Shown here piece after piece: positions 25,327-39,342 of a stretch of 64,000 nucleotides of DNA. Both the position numbers and the translations under genes were made by a program. The notes beneath the pieces are model-generated. The model did not search any database and had not been told where the DNA came from. It saw nothing but the letters and a program-made list of their open reading frames with translations. Source of the stretch: Anisakis pegreffii (Eukaryota > Nematoda > Chromadorea > Rhabditida > Anisakidae); contig JAPYMA010003025.1 of the NCBI GenBank assembly GCA_035041965.1, positions 245,919 to 309,918 on the forward strand, read 5' to 3'. Positions within the stretch are counted from its first letter, which is position 1; each line of letters opens with the position of its first letter.

Positions 25327-27465
25327 ATGGGACATATAAGTGGTATTGGGATGATGTCAAGAGCGCAAGCGATCGCCGATGATGTGGATACGGACATGAA
25401 ATGGTGGAATGACTATCCTACATCGTAAGTGCGATTTGCAATTTCTTTTGGATGCATTTAGACAAATTTCCATTTGAAAACAATCGCAAACGAGTATTTC
25501 ATTATGCGAATTCTTTAAAATCCGTTTCATTTCATGTTCGCTTTTCAGCGCTCAGATTGTTCTCCTTTCAGAAAATATATGGAAATGGCCCGTCCTCAAT
25601 CCACTTATAACACGTATATGTCGAATGTGTGGAGTAAACCGAAACGTCTTGCACGATCCGCCTCGTACACAAATCTCACCTATATAAGGGTAATTTCATT
25701 CAGGCATCTTATAGCCGCTGATCACTTATAATCTCACACGTGAAATATCTTTTCATAGTATCTCTTAACTGCCATATAGACATCTTCATCCTCATCAGTT
25801 GATATCGTTTTGCTATCATTTCGAGAGATCATTTTCACTGAACGAGTGATTATGAACTGATCATTGAATTGATACGTTGTTGGTGATGAGACTCAACAAT
25901 TGAGCAACATTCCATAAGTTCAGGAAGCAGTACACGACTATCCGATTCGTCGCTCTTCATCCGTTTCCTCACTTGCACCATCCTTAGCACTTCCACAGCA
26001 CTACAGACAAGCTGAACGCTTCCTGCCGTCATCTACCGTCTACAAGCCGAACATTTACGACTGGTACAATAAACCATACAGTGTCGCCAAATGGATCGTA
26101 AGTTCAACACTGCACTCAATCATACGTATGCATCTATTGACCAGAATTTTGTCAACTCTAAAGATTTGCTACTGCAATCTTAATTTGATGATTGATCAGT
26201 AGTACAAAAATGGATCACCATAAGCCATTTTGACTGGAAGTCTGTGGGGTGATGAGCGCTTTTGCAGGACACTCACCGGTCACTCACGAAGCCGCTCTAT
26301 CGTAAACCCGCTTATGAGCCACTTCCATACAGTTCTCATGTACCCTACTATCAACTTCAAACGCAAAGGATCTTCAATAATCAGGTACGCTCAATGGATT
26401 CGTGTTCCGGGTTTGAGCTGGGCATGTCCGTGCTCGTTTTTTTCAGCGACTGACGATCTGAACAGACGGCACACCGACGTATGTTTAGGTCATGTCTTGT
26501 CACGTAGTGGATAGCAACTGTTCTATATTCCTCAAAACAAACAAATACTTTATCAAACTAGAATCATCAGAGAGGTTTTCCCAACTTCTTGATAAAAGTT
26601 ATGTTGTGAGAAATGTCAACTTGAATGGCACATTCATTTTAACGATAAAAACATCAGCAAGTAACGTATGAAAAGACTTTAAATCGTAAGTGTCTTATGC
26701 TGTAAAAAGCGAGATTTGTTAACAATTGTTTTTTAGCGTCTAGAAAATCAGCGCTCATATATATCCGGCTCACAGAGATATTTGGATAACTACGTATCGG
26801 CTAGATTAAAGGCTGACGATTTTGCACAACAATACGCCTACACTGCCTATGAGTGGAGAGTTCCTCAAGTACGTCTCATGTTTGTTTCGTTCATTTAAAC
26901 GAGACTGCTTAGCCGTTTCGTTTACATTCTCAGCTCATATCATATGATGATTGAAAATAACTTCTCATTGTTCGATTACCACATATCATGTGTATATCTC
27001 ACGTTGGCCAGAAGACAGCAATCAACGATAAATAAATTACTCTGCGAGTTTAGTTTACCAATCGCAAGCTTCGCGGTCGTAAGGTTTCCGAAAGCTTGAG
27101 TGTTTGAAATTTCTATCTGTAATGTACCAAATGATTCTTTCTTTTTTTTTTGATCTGGCAGTTGTGCTGAATACACAGTGAGAACTGAATCGAGGCGAAA
27201 AAATCGCTGTGTTGAGAGAAAGCCAACTGATATCCATCATAAGAGTTCATCCGTGCTATGCACGAACACTACTACGTAATCTCATCGGCATTCATTAATT
27301 GAGGCAATTCTCTATCGGTACTTTCAGGATCATGCATTCAATCGTCACTTTATGTATGGTGAACGAGTTTTTATTCCACATGCTCGAGGAAACCCACACT
27401 CATATGCGTCGGGTCAGACGTTACGGAGTCTCTACAAAACGACCGGTCGATTCCGTTTCGCTTAA
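25327..27465 (+). CDS. Tyr/Pro/Trp-rich protein, possibly myofilin-like
   Basis: Six exons: 25327-25424, 25572-25689, 25924-26097, 26268-26384, 26737-26868, 27328-27465; phases agree and give about 258 aa. No signal peptide or membrane segment. The chain is basic and rich in Tyr, Pro, Arg and Trp, with recurring aromatic-KP words: NVWSKPKRLARSASYTNLTY, YDWYNKPYSVAKW, KPLYRKPAYEPLPYSSH, LDNYVSARL and TTGRFRFA at the end. The RSASYTNL and RRSSSVSS segments are likely phosphosites. Such composition recalls thick-filament accessory proteins such as insect myofilin, but I cannot confirm the family from memory. A candidate 32-nt poison exon follows exon 4 (see findings). The gene model is strong; the function is a guess. 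Confidence 0.75.
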
Positions 27466-28391
27466 GTTTTCGATTCACCAGAAAGCACTTTGTCGGATTC
27501 ACTCTATCCCTTGCTGATGATGAGTCGTGAACTTGCTTGACGATAACGAACTTGGTTTTATTAAAGCTTTCTGGATTCTGCGCTCATCCTTAGGTTAGCT
27601 CTTATCGTTGAGCATAGAGTTGCCGGAAAAATTGTGATCTCTGAATCGCACAGTAAACAGTAAACCAGCGTCAGTTTTTGTGCACAATTTTTACTAGTCG
27701 AACTAAATATTGCTATTTACATATTAACCGGTAATAATTCAGACAAGATCTAATTTAATAAGTTTTGCTCAGCTGAACGCCACCACTCAAGTCATCACTG
27801 AAACATCAGTGCACGGATGAAAGGAACTTATTTTAACGCCAATCTTATGCCATAATTATGTTGAAACTTTTCGAAAATTGTTCTCTTTTCGTTTTACAAT
27901 TCACTGTTTCTCATGTAATTTATACTGCCTTATTTATAACACTTGCTTTGAACATAACGATGACTTTTACGAATATTTTAATAATGCTTTTCAGGAGGTT
28001 GTTTATTCAATAAAGATTTTATCCAGTCACCAATTTCTACCTCATGTTTCAGAACAATAAAAGTTGACCACATTTCATCGACAGCTTCAAATCCAAATAA
28101 ATACAAACACCACCTTTCAATCGCATACACACTAGCACTTCTTTTTCACATTCGGAAAATAAAATTTCAGAAAATAGGAAGCAATAAAAGAAAATTCATA
28201 ATGAAGGAATTAAGCAATAGTCAAATGTACAGAAAAGTTATGATATACAAGAAAGAATTCATAGAAAAAATTATCACTTCTTATTGACAGAACCATCGAA
28301 TGACAGAATGCGAAATCAATGAAACCATTCAAAAAAAAAACAATAAACAAACAAAAACAAATGAAACAATACAATCACAAATGTTTTCCTC
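27466..28391. other. Intergenic between convergent genes
   Basis: The 3' flanks of the Tyr-rich gene (plus) and BET1 (minus) face each other here. A-rich runs occur at 28190-28380. No gene is supported. Confidence 0.5.
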
Positions 28392-28727
28392 TCAACGAAC
28401 TAAGTAATATATCAGCAAGAAAACAAATAACGAGAAAAGCACCAAATAACAGAGTAAATTCTTGCCACCCGCTTTTGCCACTCTGCCCAGTTTGCCCATT
28501 GTCGTACCGAGCAGACCTCTTGACGCGTCGAAATCGGAATCCATCTCGTTCAACAAACGATTCTGCTCCCTAACATCGTCACCGATCGCTATCGTGATCT
28601 TCTTCAACGCCGCAACTTTTCCGGTCAATTGATCCACCAACGAATCGTTTTGTCGTTCCATGAAATTGTTGGCGTCAGGATAAAGATTCGACGAAGAGCC
28701 GCCATGTGAAGAGCCACGAAACGACAT
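28392..28727 (-). CDS. BET1: BET1 ER-to-Golgi SNARE
   Basis: Single-exon 111-residue Qc-SNARE that pairs with syntaxin-5, GS27/membrin and Sec22 types in fusion of ER-derived vesicles with the cis-Golgi. The SNARE helix covers about residues 25-88, with the zero-layer Gln at 55 (DVREQNRLLNEMDSDFD), then the conserved LLGTTMGKLGRV and a C-terminal anchor (LLCYLVLFSLFVFLLIYYLV, 91-110) ending one residue from the terminus, as in a tail-anchored protein. Length matches the family (about 118). I chose Met at 28727 (MSFRGSS); a Met four codons upstream is in frame. The next gene upstream on this strand is ribophorin I, 1.65 kb away, too far for a tight operon. Confidence 0.93.
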   Translation of the reverse strand: MSFRGSSHGGSSSNLYPDANNFMERQNDSLVDQLTGKVAALKKITIAIGDDVREQNRLLNEMDSDFDASRGLLGTTMGKLGRVAKAGGKNLLCYLVLFSLFVFLLIYYLVR

Positions 28728-30381
28728 TTGCGCGAGCAATTAGTTGCTAATGAATCAAATTTTTAGCGACCAATCCAATTAGATTTGTTTTCATCAATAT
28801 TTCAGTGATGAGTTGCAGTCGAATCGCAAGGTTGATGAAACCCAACTGAAATTACAATAACACAAATGTTTTTGCTGAATACTATTTGCTATCAACTCCT
28901 AACCGGAAAACATTTCAATGTCATTACACTCAAACTTCAATTATTTTGCATTAATTATTGTCTCACCAAATGATGAATTCACAAGATATGACTCAATGAA
29001 CACTATAACGCTTAACACATTTTGAAGTCCTACTAGTTCTATCAAGTATCACCTTGAACGGTTGACGAGATCCGATCTTATTGCTTTCAGTAAGATGTAT
29101 CGTCGACGGACTTCAAATATTTGCTGGAACAAACGGGCCAACGCTAACTGGAACGATGAGACAGGTTTGGTGACTGACTGAAGATGCTAACAATAAATAG
29201 CAAAACTGAACAACTTCAGAAGCAATTCTAACAATGGAAAAGCAATCAATCAAACGACTGAATACATTCCAGCTCAATAACTAACTAAATAATTCTATTG
29301 AACTAACCTACACTTTAACAAATTTCAAAGTTTGTACGAATGACTTAAGAATGAATGCAAAACCACTATCTATCAAGTATTATGCTAAAATGACGAGTTA
29401 TTATATAAACCTCCAAGTGTTCAAAGTAATCTCTCAACTAATGATTTCGTTCATTTTGCTTTATGAAATTATACGAGAATCACGTCCATCATTGACCAAA
29501 AAAGAAATTCAAAGCGATTCGAACGCATTTTTGAGGATAGACGGAACATACACAAAAAACGATACTTACACAAATAATATTTATTAGATCGAATTAAGTC
29601 ATGAAAGAAATAGATAACATCGAGCGATCAAATAAATTACTCGTGAGAGTGAGATGAACGAATTATAAAAGCCCCGAAAAACAAGCATTCTTATCCGAAA
29701 AGCAAGTAAGGCAAAACTCCAGACTTCCTAAAATTGCTCTAACAGTAATAATACTACAGGGACGACATTTAACAATTCATAACCACAATCATAAACCTCA
29801 TAAAAACAATGATTTAAACAATTTCTTCAAAAAATCAATTGTTCTCCTCAATGAGCAGAAAGCCATAAACAAATAAATCATTATTAATGAGTAATTAAGC
29901 AACAACAACTGACGCATGCATAAACAAATCTTATAACTTAACAGACAACAAATACAACAACTTAATCCCGTTCAATCACAATTGCAATTACTTAAAACAA
30001 CATCAATTTGGCGCATAGCTTCTCATTTAATATATTATACCACTTCGTATCAACTACTGTCTTAAATTTAAACTCTCAAATGCTATTTTCTCAATATCTC
30101 AAAGTTCTACAAAGCCAATAAACACTCAAGCATCAAGGAAATTTTCAAATCAATGCCTAATTCAGAGGCAGCCTCGTTCAACTACTTACCGAAACAAAAT
30201 TTCGTTCAATTACCGATCGACGCCAATGCATCTTTCATGCAGAAACTCAGAAAACAAAACAAAAATCACAATAAAATATCAAATGAACAACAACAATCAA
30301 CTCCTCATAAAATAATGAATGAATCGACTGAAAGGATGTGTGCCATTGGAATCAATACTCAACAACAATCCATTTTAATGC
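28728..30381. other. Intergenic, A-rich on the plus strand
   Basis: Between the 3' end of ribophorin I and BET1, both minus strand. The plus strand is strikingly rich in CAA and AAC words (about 29700-30370), so minus-strand transcripts would be U-rich, as expected for a 3' region. The 81-codon plus-strand ORF at 30153-30398 (Q- and N-rich) reflects that composition and overlaps the final ribophorin exon; I do not accept it as a gene. Confidence 0.5.
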
Positions 30382-33300
30382 CTAAAGCGCATAAATAATT
30401 GAGTCCATTTTCTCTTTGATCTCATTCAATTTCTGATTGAACGTCTTCTCGGTCTCCGTGAAAACACTCTTCTGAACCTGCCCTTTCACCAAACGTTCCA
30501 CCTATAAACGTTACAAAAATTTATCTTTCAACTCGATGATACTACTATTTAGGTGCAGCATCACGCTTACGCAAACGAAATATAACGATGACTATTTCGT
30601 TGAACAGCTCCAAGATCCTAAGTGTGTTATCAACAAAAAAATTTTGAACAACAAACCTGAGTCATAAAGTTCGTGATCAGATCCATGGCCGTCTTGTTCA
30701 TTTTGTTCACTTCGTTCACCTGAAATGATCAATAATGATCTTCCAAAATGAAAAACCCCCCATTAATGAATAACACACAACACTATTACACATACTATTG
30801 CATCAAGACCTCCTCTTTTATGACAAGAATCTTTCCGTTCACAAGCACTGTTCAAAAATTGATCTGTTCATTGCGTACGAATGTAATCACCTTTTCTGCG
30901 AGTTCGGCGTTGTTGGCTTTTAGTTCAGCTTGGATATCGCTTATCAGCTGAGTGACCTGCTTCACGTCAGCTTCTGACTTCTTCTTTGCACTTGTGAATG
31001 CTGCCGCATCCTTAACGCGTTCAAATGATGCATAAATTTAAATTTTTCAAACGTTCAAACAACCGGTTACATCGTTGAAGCGTAAACGCAATAACCTTCG
31101 GTCTTCAAAAGATATTCCGAAGAAAAAATCAACTCCGATACTTTTCACTCCTTTTGTTCATAACCTCTCGTTCTCAACCCAAAGCAGTTCAACATTCAAT
31201 CGCGTCACCAAATAACTGATCTCAATATCCAAACTCACACTATCGCATACCTTATTATTTCTATATTTGTTGGCCGCATCAATAAAATGATCATAGGATC
31301 GTAGACGATCTGCATGTAAATCGGTCAATTGCTCAACTTGACCTTGTGCCTGAAGACGACTCTCTGTTGCCGCATCCTGGAACATGCACAAATCAAACAA
31401 AATTCTACTCATATGATCATACTCACTGCATTCCGTAACCATATTCAAGCAATTCGCTACGATGAGTAAATGACATCCAAAGCAATCAAACAAATCAAAT
31501 CAATACTTCAAAGAGCAACGAACCGATGAGAGTGTGAAATCAAATCGTACATAGATGATAACCACCAAGAAGAGGACACCAAAGCCCATGCACGCAAGCA
31601 ACGGTTCTCGCCACAATTGCACTCTATCGAATTCGTAATGAAGCTGAAAAAAATCATCATTTCACATCCTGAATCCAACTTTTTGAATGCTGTTCACAAG
31701 GTAAACCAACGTTAACGACTATTTCACGAACATTCACGATTAAACGTCAAAAATTCCATATCTTCAATGCTCACTGTAAACGGTTGAATGTGTGCATCAA
31801 CCAAATTCTCCTTCTCGACGCTGATCACTGGCCGTCCGACTGTATCCAAATACGTGAAGTGAAGCTCATCTGGGTTGCGTTTCACCGAATAAGGCGTTAT
31901 CAGTTTGAAGTTCCTTCGAATCAACAATACAGTAAAATCGATCACATTCTTCATTGTATTGAATGGAAGTAAATGCAATCATTCAAATAACGCCAAAGAT
32001 GAGAAATCAATTAATTGAGAACAAGCGCAATGAAAACACAACAAATGAACACTCACTTGCTGCCCTCTGGCAGAATAATCTTCAGTTTAAAACTCTCAAT
32101 GGCCGAGTTATCGAATACGTGATCCACCAGTCGCATTTTCAGTGCAAATGATTTTCCGCTCGAGTATAAATACTGATATGCGGGGACGTTGTAGCCGAGG
32201 ATGTAGTCGGTTTTCCATCCACCAAAAAGTGGAAAACGTGGCTGGATGGTCACCTCGACCGCATCGGTGAGTTTACGCACCGACGATGTGGAAATATTGC
32301 CGATTTCGTCACGATAGTAGATGTCTTTTGCAGAAGCAGGAAGAAGGGTCTGAATTTTTGATGATAAGACAATCAGAATGCTCAGGTCATCGCAATCGCT
32401 TGAATGAAGCAGCTTGCAAAGATCAAGATTCGCAATCGAGTGATTGCAAATTGATCACATCAACGACAATTTTACCATCTTTGATTTCAAATAGGCAGAT
32501 ATTCGAGAAAACCAAGTCAACAATCAACCTTATATGAGGTAACTACTGGTCGTTTTGGACGTCGATCCAGTTGGAGATCAAGTCTAGAGAATGGTCCCTG
32601 AAATTATTATAGATGCAAACGTAAATGTCAATTCATTTCATCTGAATCGCAATACTAGATAATAAGACAACTTCATTACAACATAAGACATTAGATTACA
32701 AGGTAATAATAACTCTTCGAATGTGCAATACGAACCGTAAGCTCAGCACCCTTGTGCACCACTTTAATGTATTCTTCGACGGCAATATTACCCCAGTGTG
32801 ATAACTCGATTAAACGCTCCAGCCTTGTGACCACAACAAACGGCGAATTATTCTCAGAATGCACTTTGATTTCTGACTGTAAAAATATTCAATTTTGAAA
32901 CTGACCTAAACTACACAATAAAATGATTGCAACCAATTTTTGAATGAAACTTTTGGTTGCATTTAAGCGTTTTGCTTGGTTTTATCGAGAGAATATACTT
33001 CCACCCTGAACATAATACACTTCCATCAAAATCGAACAGAATGGCAATAAAACACTGACGGATGTGAATGGTTTCTGATTTGTGTACGGTCCATAGGTGA
33101 TTTTTCCTGAGTCGGCTTTGGTCGGTGAAACAGTTGTATGTGATAGAAGCTTGCCGGGCGCCAACTGGATGACGGTTGACTCCTTGGTCACCACATAAGG
33201 ACTGGTCACATGAGCGTTACCATTATACAGCATGAACCTGAAAAGCACGTTAACATCAAACCAAATTTACGGATATGCAAAATGTGAGTGTTTTCGTTGC

Positions 33301-34318
33301 TGAAGAAGTAAAAACGGATAAAATACGCAAGCAACTATTCATAAGATCAATCAATTAGTTTGAAAGTCTATCGTTCGAGAAAATTCAAGTTGGAAGAAAA
33401 CTTACTGAGTTTCGGCTTGTTTAATCTTAGCCGGAAATGGTACCAAATATTCGATAAGTTGATATTCGACAGTGAGGCTAATCTTACCACCTGGTGCTAC
33501 GACGCTCAGTAATTCTACCTGAATATTTGAACAAAAACGATTGCGATAGAGCAGATCACATAATGATTTCTTAACGATAAGTGATAACGACTCGTTTTAA
33601 TCACCATTTCAGATTGAATCACGAATAATAAACTAATATCAAATACAACAAAGACATCGAGTTAAAAGTTGGTAAGTTCGCTTCAGCCGTTATATTGAAC
33701 TACTGATTGAAAGGAATTTCAAAGAGCCAAAAACAAAAAAGCACCTTGTAAGATGTGAATCCTGATTTGATGCCAGCAATGTTTCCTTTCACAACGTTCA
33801 ATTTTCCATCCTTTCCTTCCTCGGTGGCCTTGATATATGACAACTTCAATTGTTCGTTATCGCTTACCAAATGGAAAAAACTGTTTATTTGAGTTTTACC
33901 TCCGTTCGTGACATCATATTTCACGACCACCTTTACAACCTTAAACACAACGTTGATGAATTTACGTTAACGCTGCAGTTCGGATACAAATTCTTTCTTC
34001 TTATACTGGGTGTTTAATAGACACGTTTATTATGTATTATGTAAAAGAACGAATGCCGAACAAACAGTTCATTGAAAAAAATTAGTCTATATGAGAGGTT
34101 TAGTGGAAGAGACCGATCAGATTCTGATGTAACTTACGATATAACTGGAGTAATTTCTGAGAGATTCGAACTGAATTCGGGCATCAATAATTCAAAACGA
34201 TTCAAACCTGACTGGAAATATCGATATTTCGTTCGGCTTCGATAGTGATCCCATCAAATTGAGCACTGCTGATTGCGATAAAGAAAAATACGACCAGTAA
34301 TTTGTGCACCGCAAGCAT
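30382..34318 (-). CDS. RPN1: Ribophorin I, oligosaccharyltransferase subunit 1
   Basis: Complete 13-exon gene, 595 aa (human 607). Exons: 34318-34208, 33939-33745, 33518-33406, 33237-33060, 32876-32736, 32597-32529, 32349-32057, 31913-31775, 31643-31524, 31376-31251, 31010-30891, 30719-30657, 30501-30382. Subunit of the ER complex that N-glycosylates nascent proteins. A signal peptide ([19 protein letters not shown]) precedes the lumenal domain, which holds [63 protein letters not shown] and [17 protein letters not shown]. One membrane segment ([18 protein letters not shown]) is followed by a cytosolic coiled-coil-like tail of about 165 residues. A TTGCAG acceptor seven bases before the ATG suggests trans-splicing or a 5'UTR intron. 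Exons 2, 8 and 11 use AAG acceptors. Confidence 0.96.
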
Positions 34319-36557
34319 GACTAACTGCAACCGGAACACTTATTACTGAAACCATCAACGACAAAAAAAAAACAAACGTAACGCACTAGTGCTAATAGAA
34401 GATGACTAGGGTTGTGGCGGAGTTCTGGTCAGACGATCTGCGCCGAAATAAACTCTAAAAGTCAAGCTTGAAAATGCTCAAAAACCTCGGAAAAGCATAA
34501 TTTTAACAAAGGGAATGCTAATGCAACGTGGACATTTTGTATGCAGAAACGAATTGCGAATCGCAAGCGAACACTCAATGTATTCAATTCAAGAGATCAT
34601 CAATTGAGCTTATAACATTAATTTGTGAAACATTCAAACAAAATTAACAGTTGCTCTTCTCAATTTCTAATCCATCAGATTCCTTGGAATTTAAGAAATT
34701 CACTCCCAATTTCCGCTCATATTGAATGGGTTGAACGTTACTAAAAAATTTTAATTTATTTGAATTCCTCAAAATTCTGATTCGGTTTTGGTTTGAAATG
34801 TTATTCTGTTATAACTGGGATTATTACATTAGTGATTATAAGATGCTCAATAAGAAATTCCTTAATGGCGTGAACCGCAAGTTTTTTTCCGGAACAAAGC
34901 AAGTATTTTTAGAACCTTATTTTTTCCATTGCAGGAACCATATGAAACTCGGCAATCAAAAACGAAAAGTAATGAAAAAAACATTCTTCAGCGATAAGAA
35001 ATGAAATCGAATAAAAAGTCTACTTATTCATGAAGAAGAACGATGCAATACACATTTGAGGAATTGTCTTCGAGATGAACGGAGAAGCAATCATTCCATT
35101 AAACTGATGGTTAATGAATGAGTAAAAATTCAGCGGAGGGATGAAAATAAATTCGAACTATCGAGGATTTTGAGATGCGACTGGTGCATTACGTCTGAAT
35201 TTTCATTCTATTTTTCATGCATTTCACTCATTAACATCATAAGAAATGTTGTCGTACATCACGGAAGAAGTTTTATACCGGTTGAAAGAACATTCATAAG
35301 CGATTGAAGAATTACAAATCGTAAAAATTGCAAAAAGAGCGATCGTCCTACACCAAACCAATGGTCTTTTCTATTGTACCAAAGAGCTCAATCAATTTAT
35401 ATGGCTCATGAGAGACGATGTCAGCCAATATCTTAAAGCACTTAGGCAATATTTGTGACTTCTTCAAACTGACTTTTGTTCAGGCTTAATTGAACTAAAG
35501 ATGATCAGAAAATAGGATAAAGATGAGTGTTTCCGTGAGCGAGCGCGTTTAGATATCTGAGTGAAAAATGCACCATCACAAAGGCGTTCTATCATGCTAT
35601 AACAACTGTACGATATAGTAATTTCTCGACCCTCTCCGTTACCCCCACGAGACCCACAAATTACCCAAAATGGGTAATTCTAGCCCCTTTGAGAACCGCT
35701 GCCCTATGATATCACCAGAATGCTTTGAATAACTGTTTCGATATGATTACTTTTGGAATAGACGTCAAATTTTACTAGTTTTAATTTTTTGTTTCCATTC
35801 TAGTCAGGAACACTTCTGGATGCAATTTTGAACACGCTCTAGTAGTTAAGAAAATAAATTTTCATCTCAGTCAACTTACCAATCATATCATAAGATCAAG
35901 CTTTAGAATCCAGTTGCTTGACTGAATTGGAAACAGATGTAAGACTGGTTCTTTAATTCGACGATATTTAAGTCCACATTTTCTAATTAAGCGACAGCCA
36001 TATTGGATAAGGGCAAGAACTGAATTAAGTCGAAAATGCAAATAAGTGATTTTTTTCGTGATCGAATTTCTAAGAGACATTCCGAGGTTTTTTGCATTTA
36101 TTTGATGCGACTTATTTTCACCCGAAGCACATTAATCTGTTACGTAATAAGGAACTGGATTTGTTATCTTCTCACTGAAAACATCATCATGAGAAAAACA
36201 CTTGAAAAGATCACGTTCACGTTATGATGTGAACATGCGCTATGCTAGTTGCAAAAGAGAATTAGAAGTTGTGAAAAAAAAGGGCACATTCAACTGTTCA
36301 GTGAAATCCAGTTAATTAATTTAAAACATCACACATCCTTTATATGTTTCAAATACATTTCAGTTCAAATTTCAGAATTGATATTCAAAATTCTCCGCGT
36401 CTTCAGTCAGGAAATCTTAATTTGCGATTAGTTTCTTTTCCTTTGAACGACAATTTTTTTTTGGCTTTTGAAATGAGTGGGTTAGCTTAACTGTTTCAGT
36501 TCAAATATCATCACACCTGATATTCAAACCGGATCATTCGCTACAATAAATAGCCAC
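34319..36557. other. Intergenic between divergent ribophorin I and collagen genes
   Basis: About 2.2 kb of AT-rich DNA that should carry both promoters. No gene is supported; the short ORFs have no domain features. A GC-richer patch near 35620-35700 contains the inverted repeat listed at 35659. Confidence 0.5.
35659..35679. repeat. Small inverted repeat containing an SL1-like core
   Basis: AATTACCCA and TGGGTAATT (9 bp each) flank AAA. The left arm plus spacer reads AATTACCCAA, the core of the nematode SL1 leader. There is no following donor site or Sm-site arrangement, so it is not a leader RNA gene as it stands. Confidence 0.6.
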
Positions 36558-36565
36558 TATAAAAG
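36558..36565 (+). promoter_or_regulatory. TATA box upstream of the collagen gene
   Basis: TATAAAAG lies 222 bases before the collagen ATG. A TTTCAG acceptor at 36779 just before the start codon implies that the 5' leader is either cis-spliced from a transcript starting near here or trans-spliced. Confidence 0.4.
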
Positions 36566-36786
36566 CAATAATATTCGTACCAATATTATCCATTCCAATC
36601 ATCGATTTGGGATGAAATCAAGTCTTCACGTTTGAAGTTTGCTTATTTGCTTATTCGGAGTAATCAACTGTTTTTGGTTGAATTCTTCGAAGAGCATACA
36701 ATTTTTGAAAGTGTCGGGCTATTCCGATAATTCCATAATCGATACTCGACTAGAATTCGATAATAGAATTGAATTTCAGGTGGAGA

Positions 36787-37856
<1,070 letters not shown>

Positions 37857-37919
37857 CCATCTGTTCAATACATTGAAAGAATGCCTCTAAATTCATCCGC
37901 TGTTGATGTATCGCTTTAC

Positions 37920-37925
37920 AATAAA
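37920..37925 (+). terminator. AATAAA polyadenylation signal of the collagen gene
   Basis: AATAAA lies 63 bases after the TGA; a second copy is near 37950. Confidence 0.6.
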
Positions 37926-38299
37926 TATATTCTAATTAATTAATTCTGATAAATAAAAGAAACAGTTCTCTCCTTCACCATGCTTGCTTACGCGAATGAC
38001 GCTCATTACATTAACTGTAATTCAATCACCCACTTATTTATTTATCCATTTAATCAACTATCAATACTCATTACGAATAAAAGCATCTCTAATGGTATCA
38101 GTGATTATCACTTTCTGTTAGGTGTAACAAAACGTGCTTGGTTAAATACCAGGAAAGGTCACAAAGCTACCCCGCCTTTCGGAATCAGTCATATATCATA
38201 TTGTAGGGCTGATGTAACTGATCATATTGCAGGGCTGATAGTAATTTCTATGAAAGAGCGCGACTGCGCTATCGAATTGAGGTAGGTCTAAATAAATGG

Positions 38300-38590
38300 C
38301 TATAGCTCCTCATGAAAGCAAAATCGCTCGACAACATATATGTTTTTCTGAATGAAGAGATCGAGCTGGATCGACCGATCCAAAAAAATTCACAGGTTAC
38401 TGTGCAAACTTGAGAAGACGGTAGACTCGAAAATGGCAAACCGGATTGGATTGAGAATATGCCAGTACCTCCTCATCTAATCTTAATTTCTCGGCGAACT
38501 ATATGATATTCTGAAAGCAGAGGTTCGGAACAATCGAACGGTGCAAAGAAATTCATATGTTGCAATGCAAACTTGAGAGTGTGGGTACCT
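38300..38590. repeat. Diverged tandem duplication, offset 163 bp
   Basis: Copy 1 spans about 38300-38420 and copy 2 about 38463-38590. Anchors at the same offset include CCTCAT (38308 and 38471) and GCAAACTTGAG (38404 and 38567), with weaker similarity between them such as GATCGACCGATCC against CAATCGAACGGTGC. It looks like a decayed duplication or two remnants of one mobile element. Confidence 0.55.
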
Positions 38591-39328
38591 TGAAGATGGT
38601 GAAGATGGTTACCTGTATAGATCTATCCTAAGGTGATGGAATGTATATGAATGAGCGACTTTGCTCTTGTTGTTGATATAGCTTAATGAATGGATCATGT
38701 AAGGTGCTACCCAGCACGGATTCATTCCGGTTGGTGTTAGAGTGCATTTGACCTCTACAGCACGATAGGTCAGTACCGTTCAGTTTGACTTCATTTCAGC
38801 GAGTATAACAATTTATTATATTCATAATATGAATCCAAACTCTACCCAGTTGTGGTTTAGTTTTTATCATTGGGTATTCCTCGTTGCATGGATCACAACT
38901 AGCTGCGATCATGCTTAATTACTCAAACTGAATTAATTTCAGTTGAAATACTTCTCCTCGCTCGTGAAAGCAGTTGTTAATATGTGCTGATGGGTGTGGC
39001 ACAATGTCTTTATGCATGCAAAGGCTGAGGCGCGTTCTGTTCCTTTCAATTTTTTCGATGCGAACAAACTGATATTCCAATATCCGAATAGCATAACTAG
39101 CATTTGCTTCAAACCAAATTTCTGAGAGTTCGGTTTTATTGAAAATTAACGAAATCAACTGAATTTAATTTGTGTTTATTAATAGACCACTCTGTCGTAA
39201 CTTATTTCGCTATAATTATTTTAGTAGCAAAAAATTATTATCTGAAGTGAATTATACGTATCAATAATTCGCTGAAAAATGGTCTAAGCTTCAGTTGTGT
39301 CGCAAAGTATTCAAATATAATTACGAAA

Positions 39329-39334
39329 TTTCAG
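39329..39334 (+). promoter_or_regulatory. Probable trans-splice acceptor of CPSF1
   Basis: TTTCAG ends eight bases before the CPSF1 start codon and no upstream coding exon is needed, because the protein N-terminus begins at 39343. This spacing is typical of spliced-leader addition in nematodes; a 5'UTR intron is the alternative. Confidence 0.55.
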
Positions 39335-39342
39335 TTTCTGTT

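Larger units (their letters stand above)
37926..39342. other. Intergenic, with an old 163-bp tandem duplication
   Basis: Between collagen and CPSF1. Holds the diverged duplication listed at 38300. Just upstream, around 38195-38250, the word TTGYAGGGCTGAT occurs twice. No ORF of interest. Confidence 0.5.

Noticed and set aside
30153..30398. 81-codon Q/N-rich plus-strand ORF
   Set aside because: It reflects the CAA/AAC-rich plus strand and overlaps the last exon of ribophorin I on the other strand.
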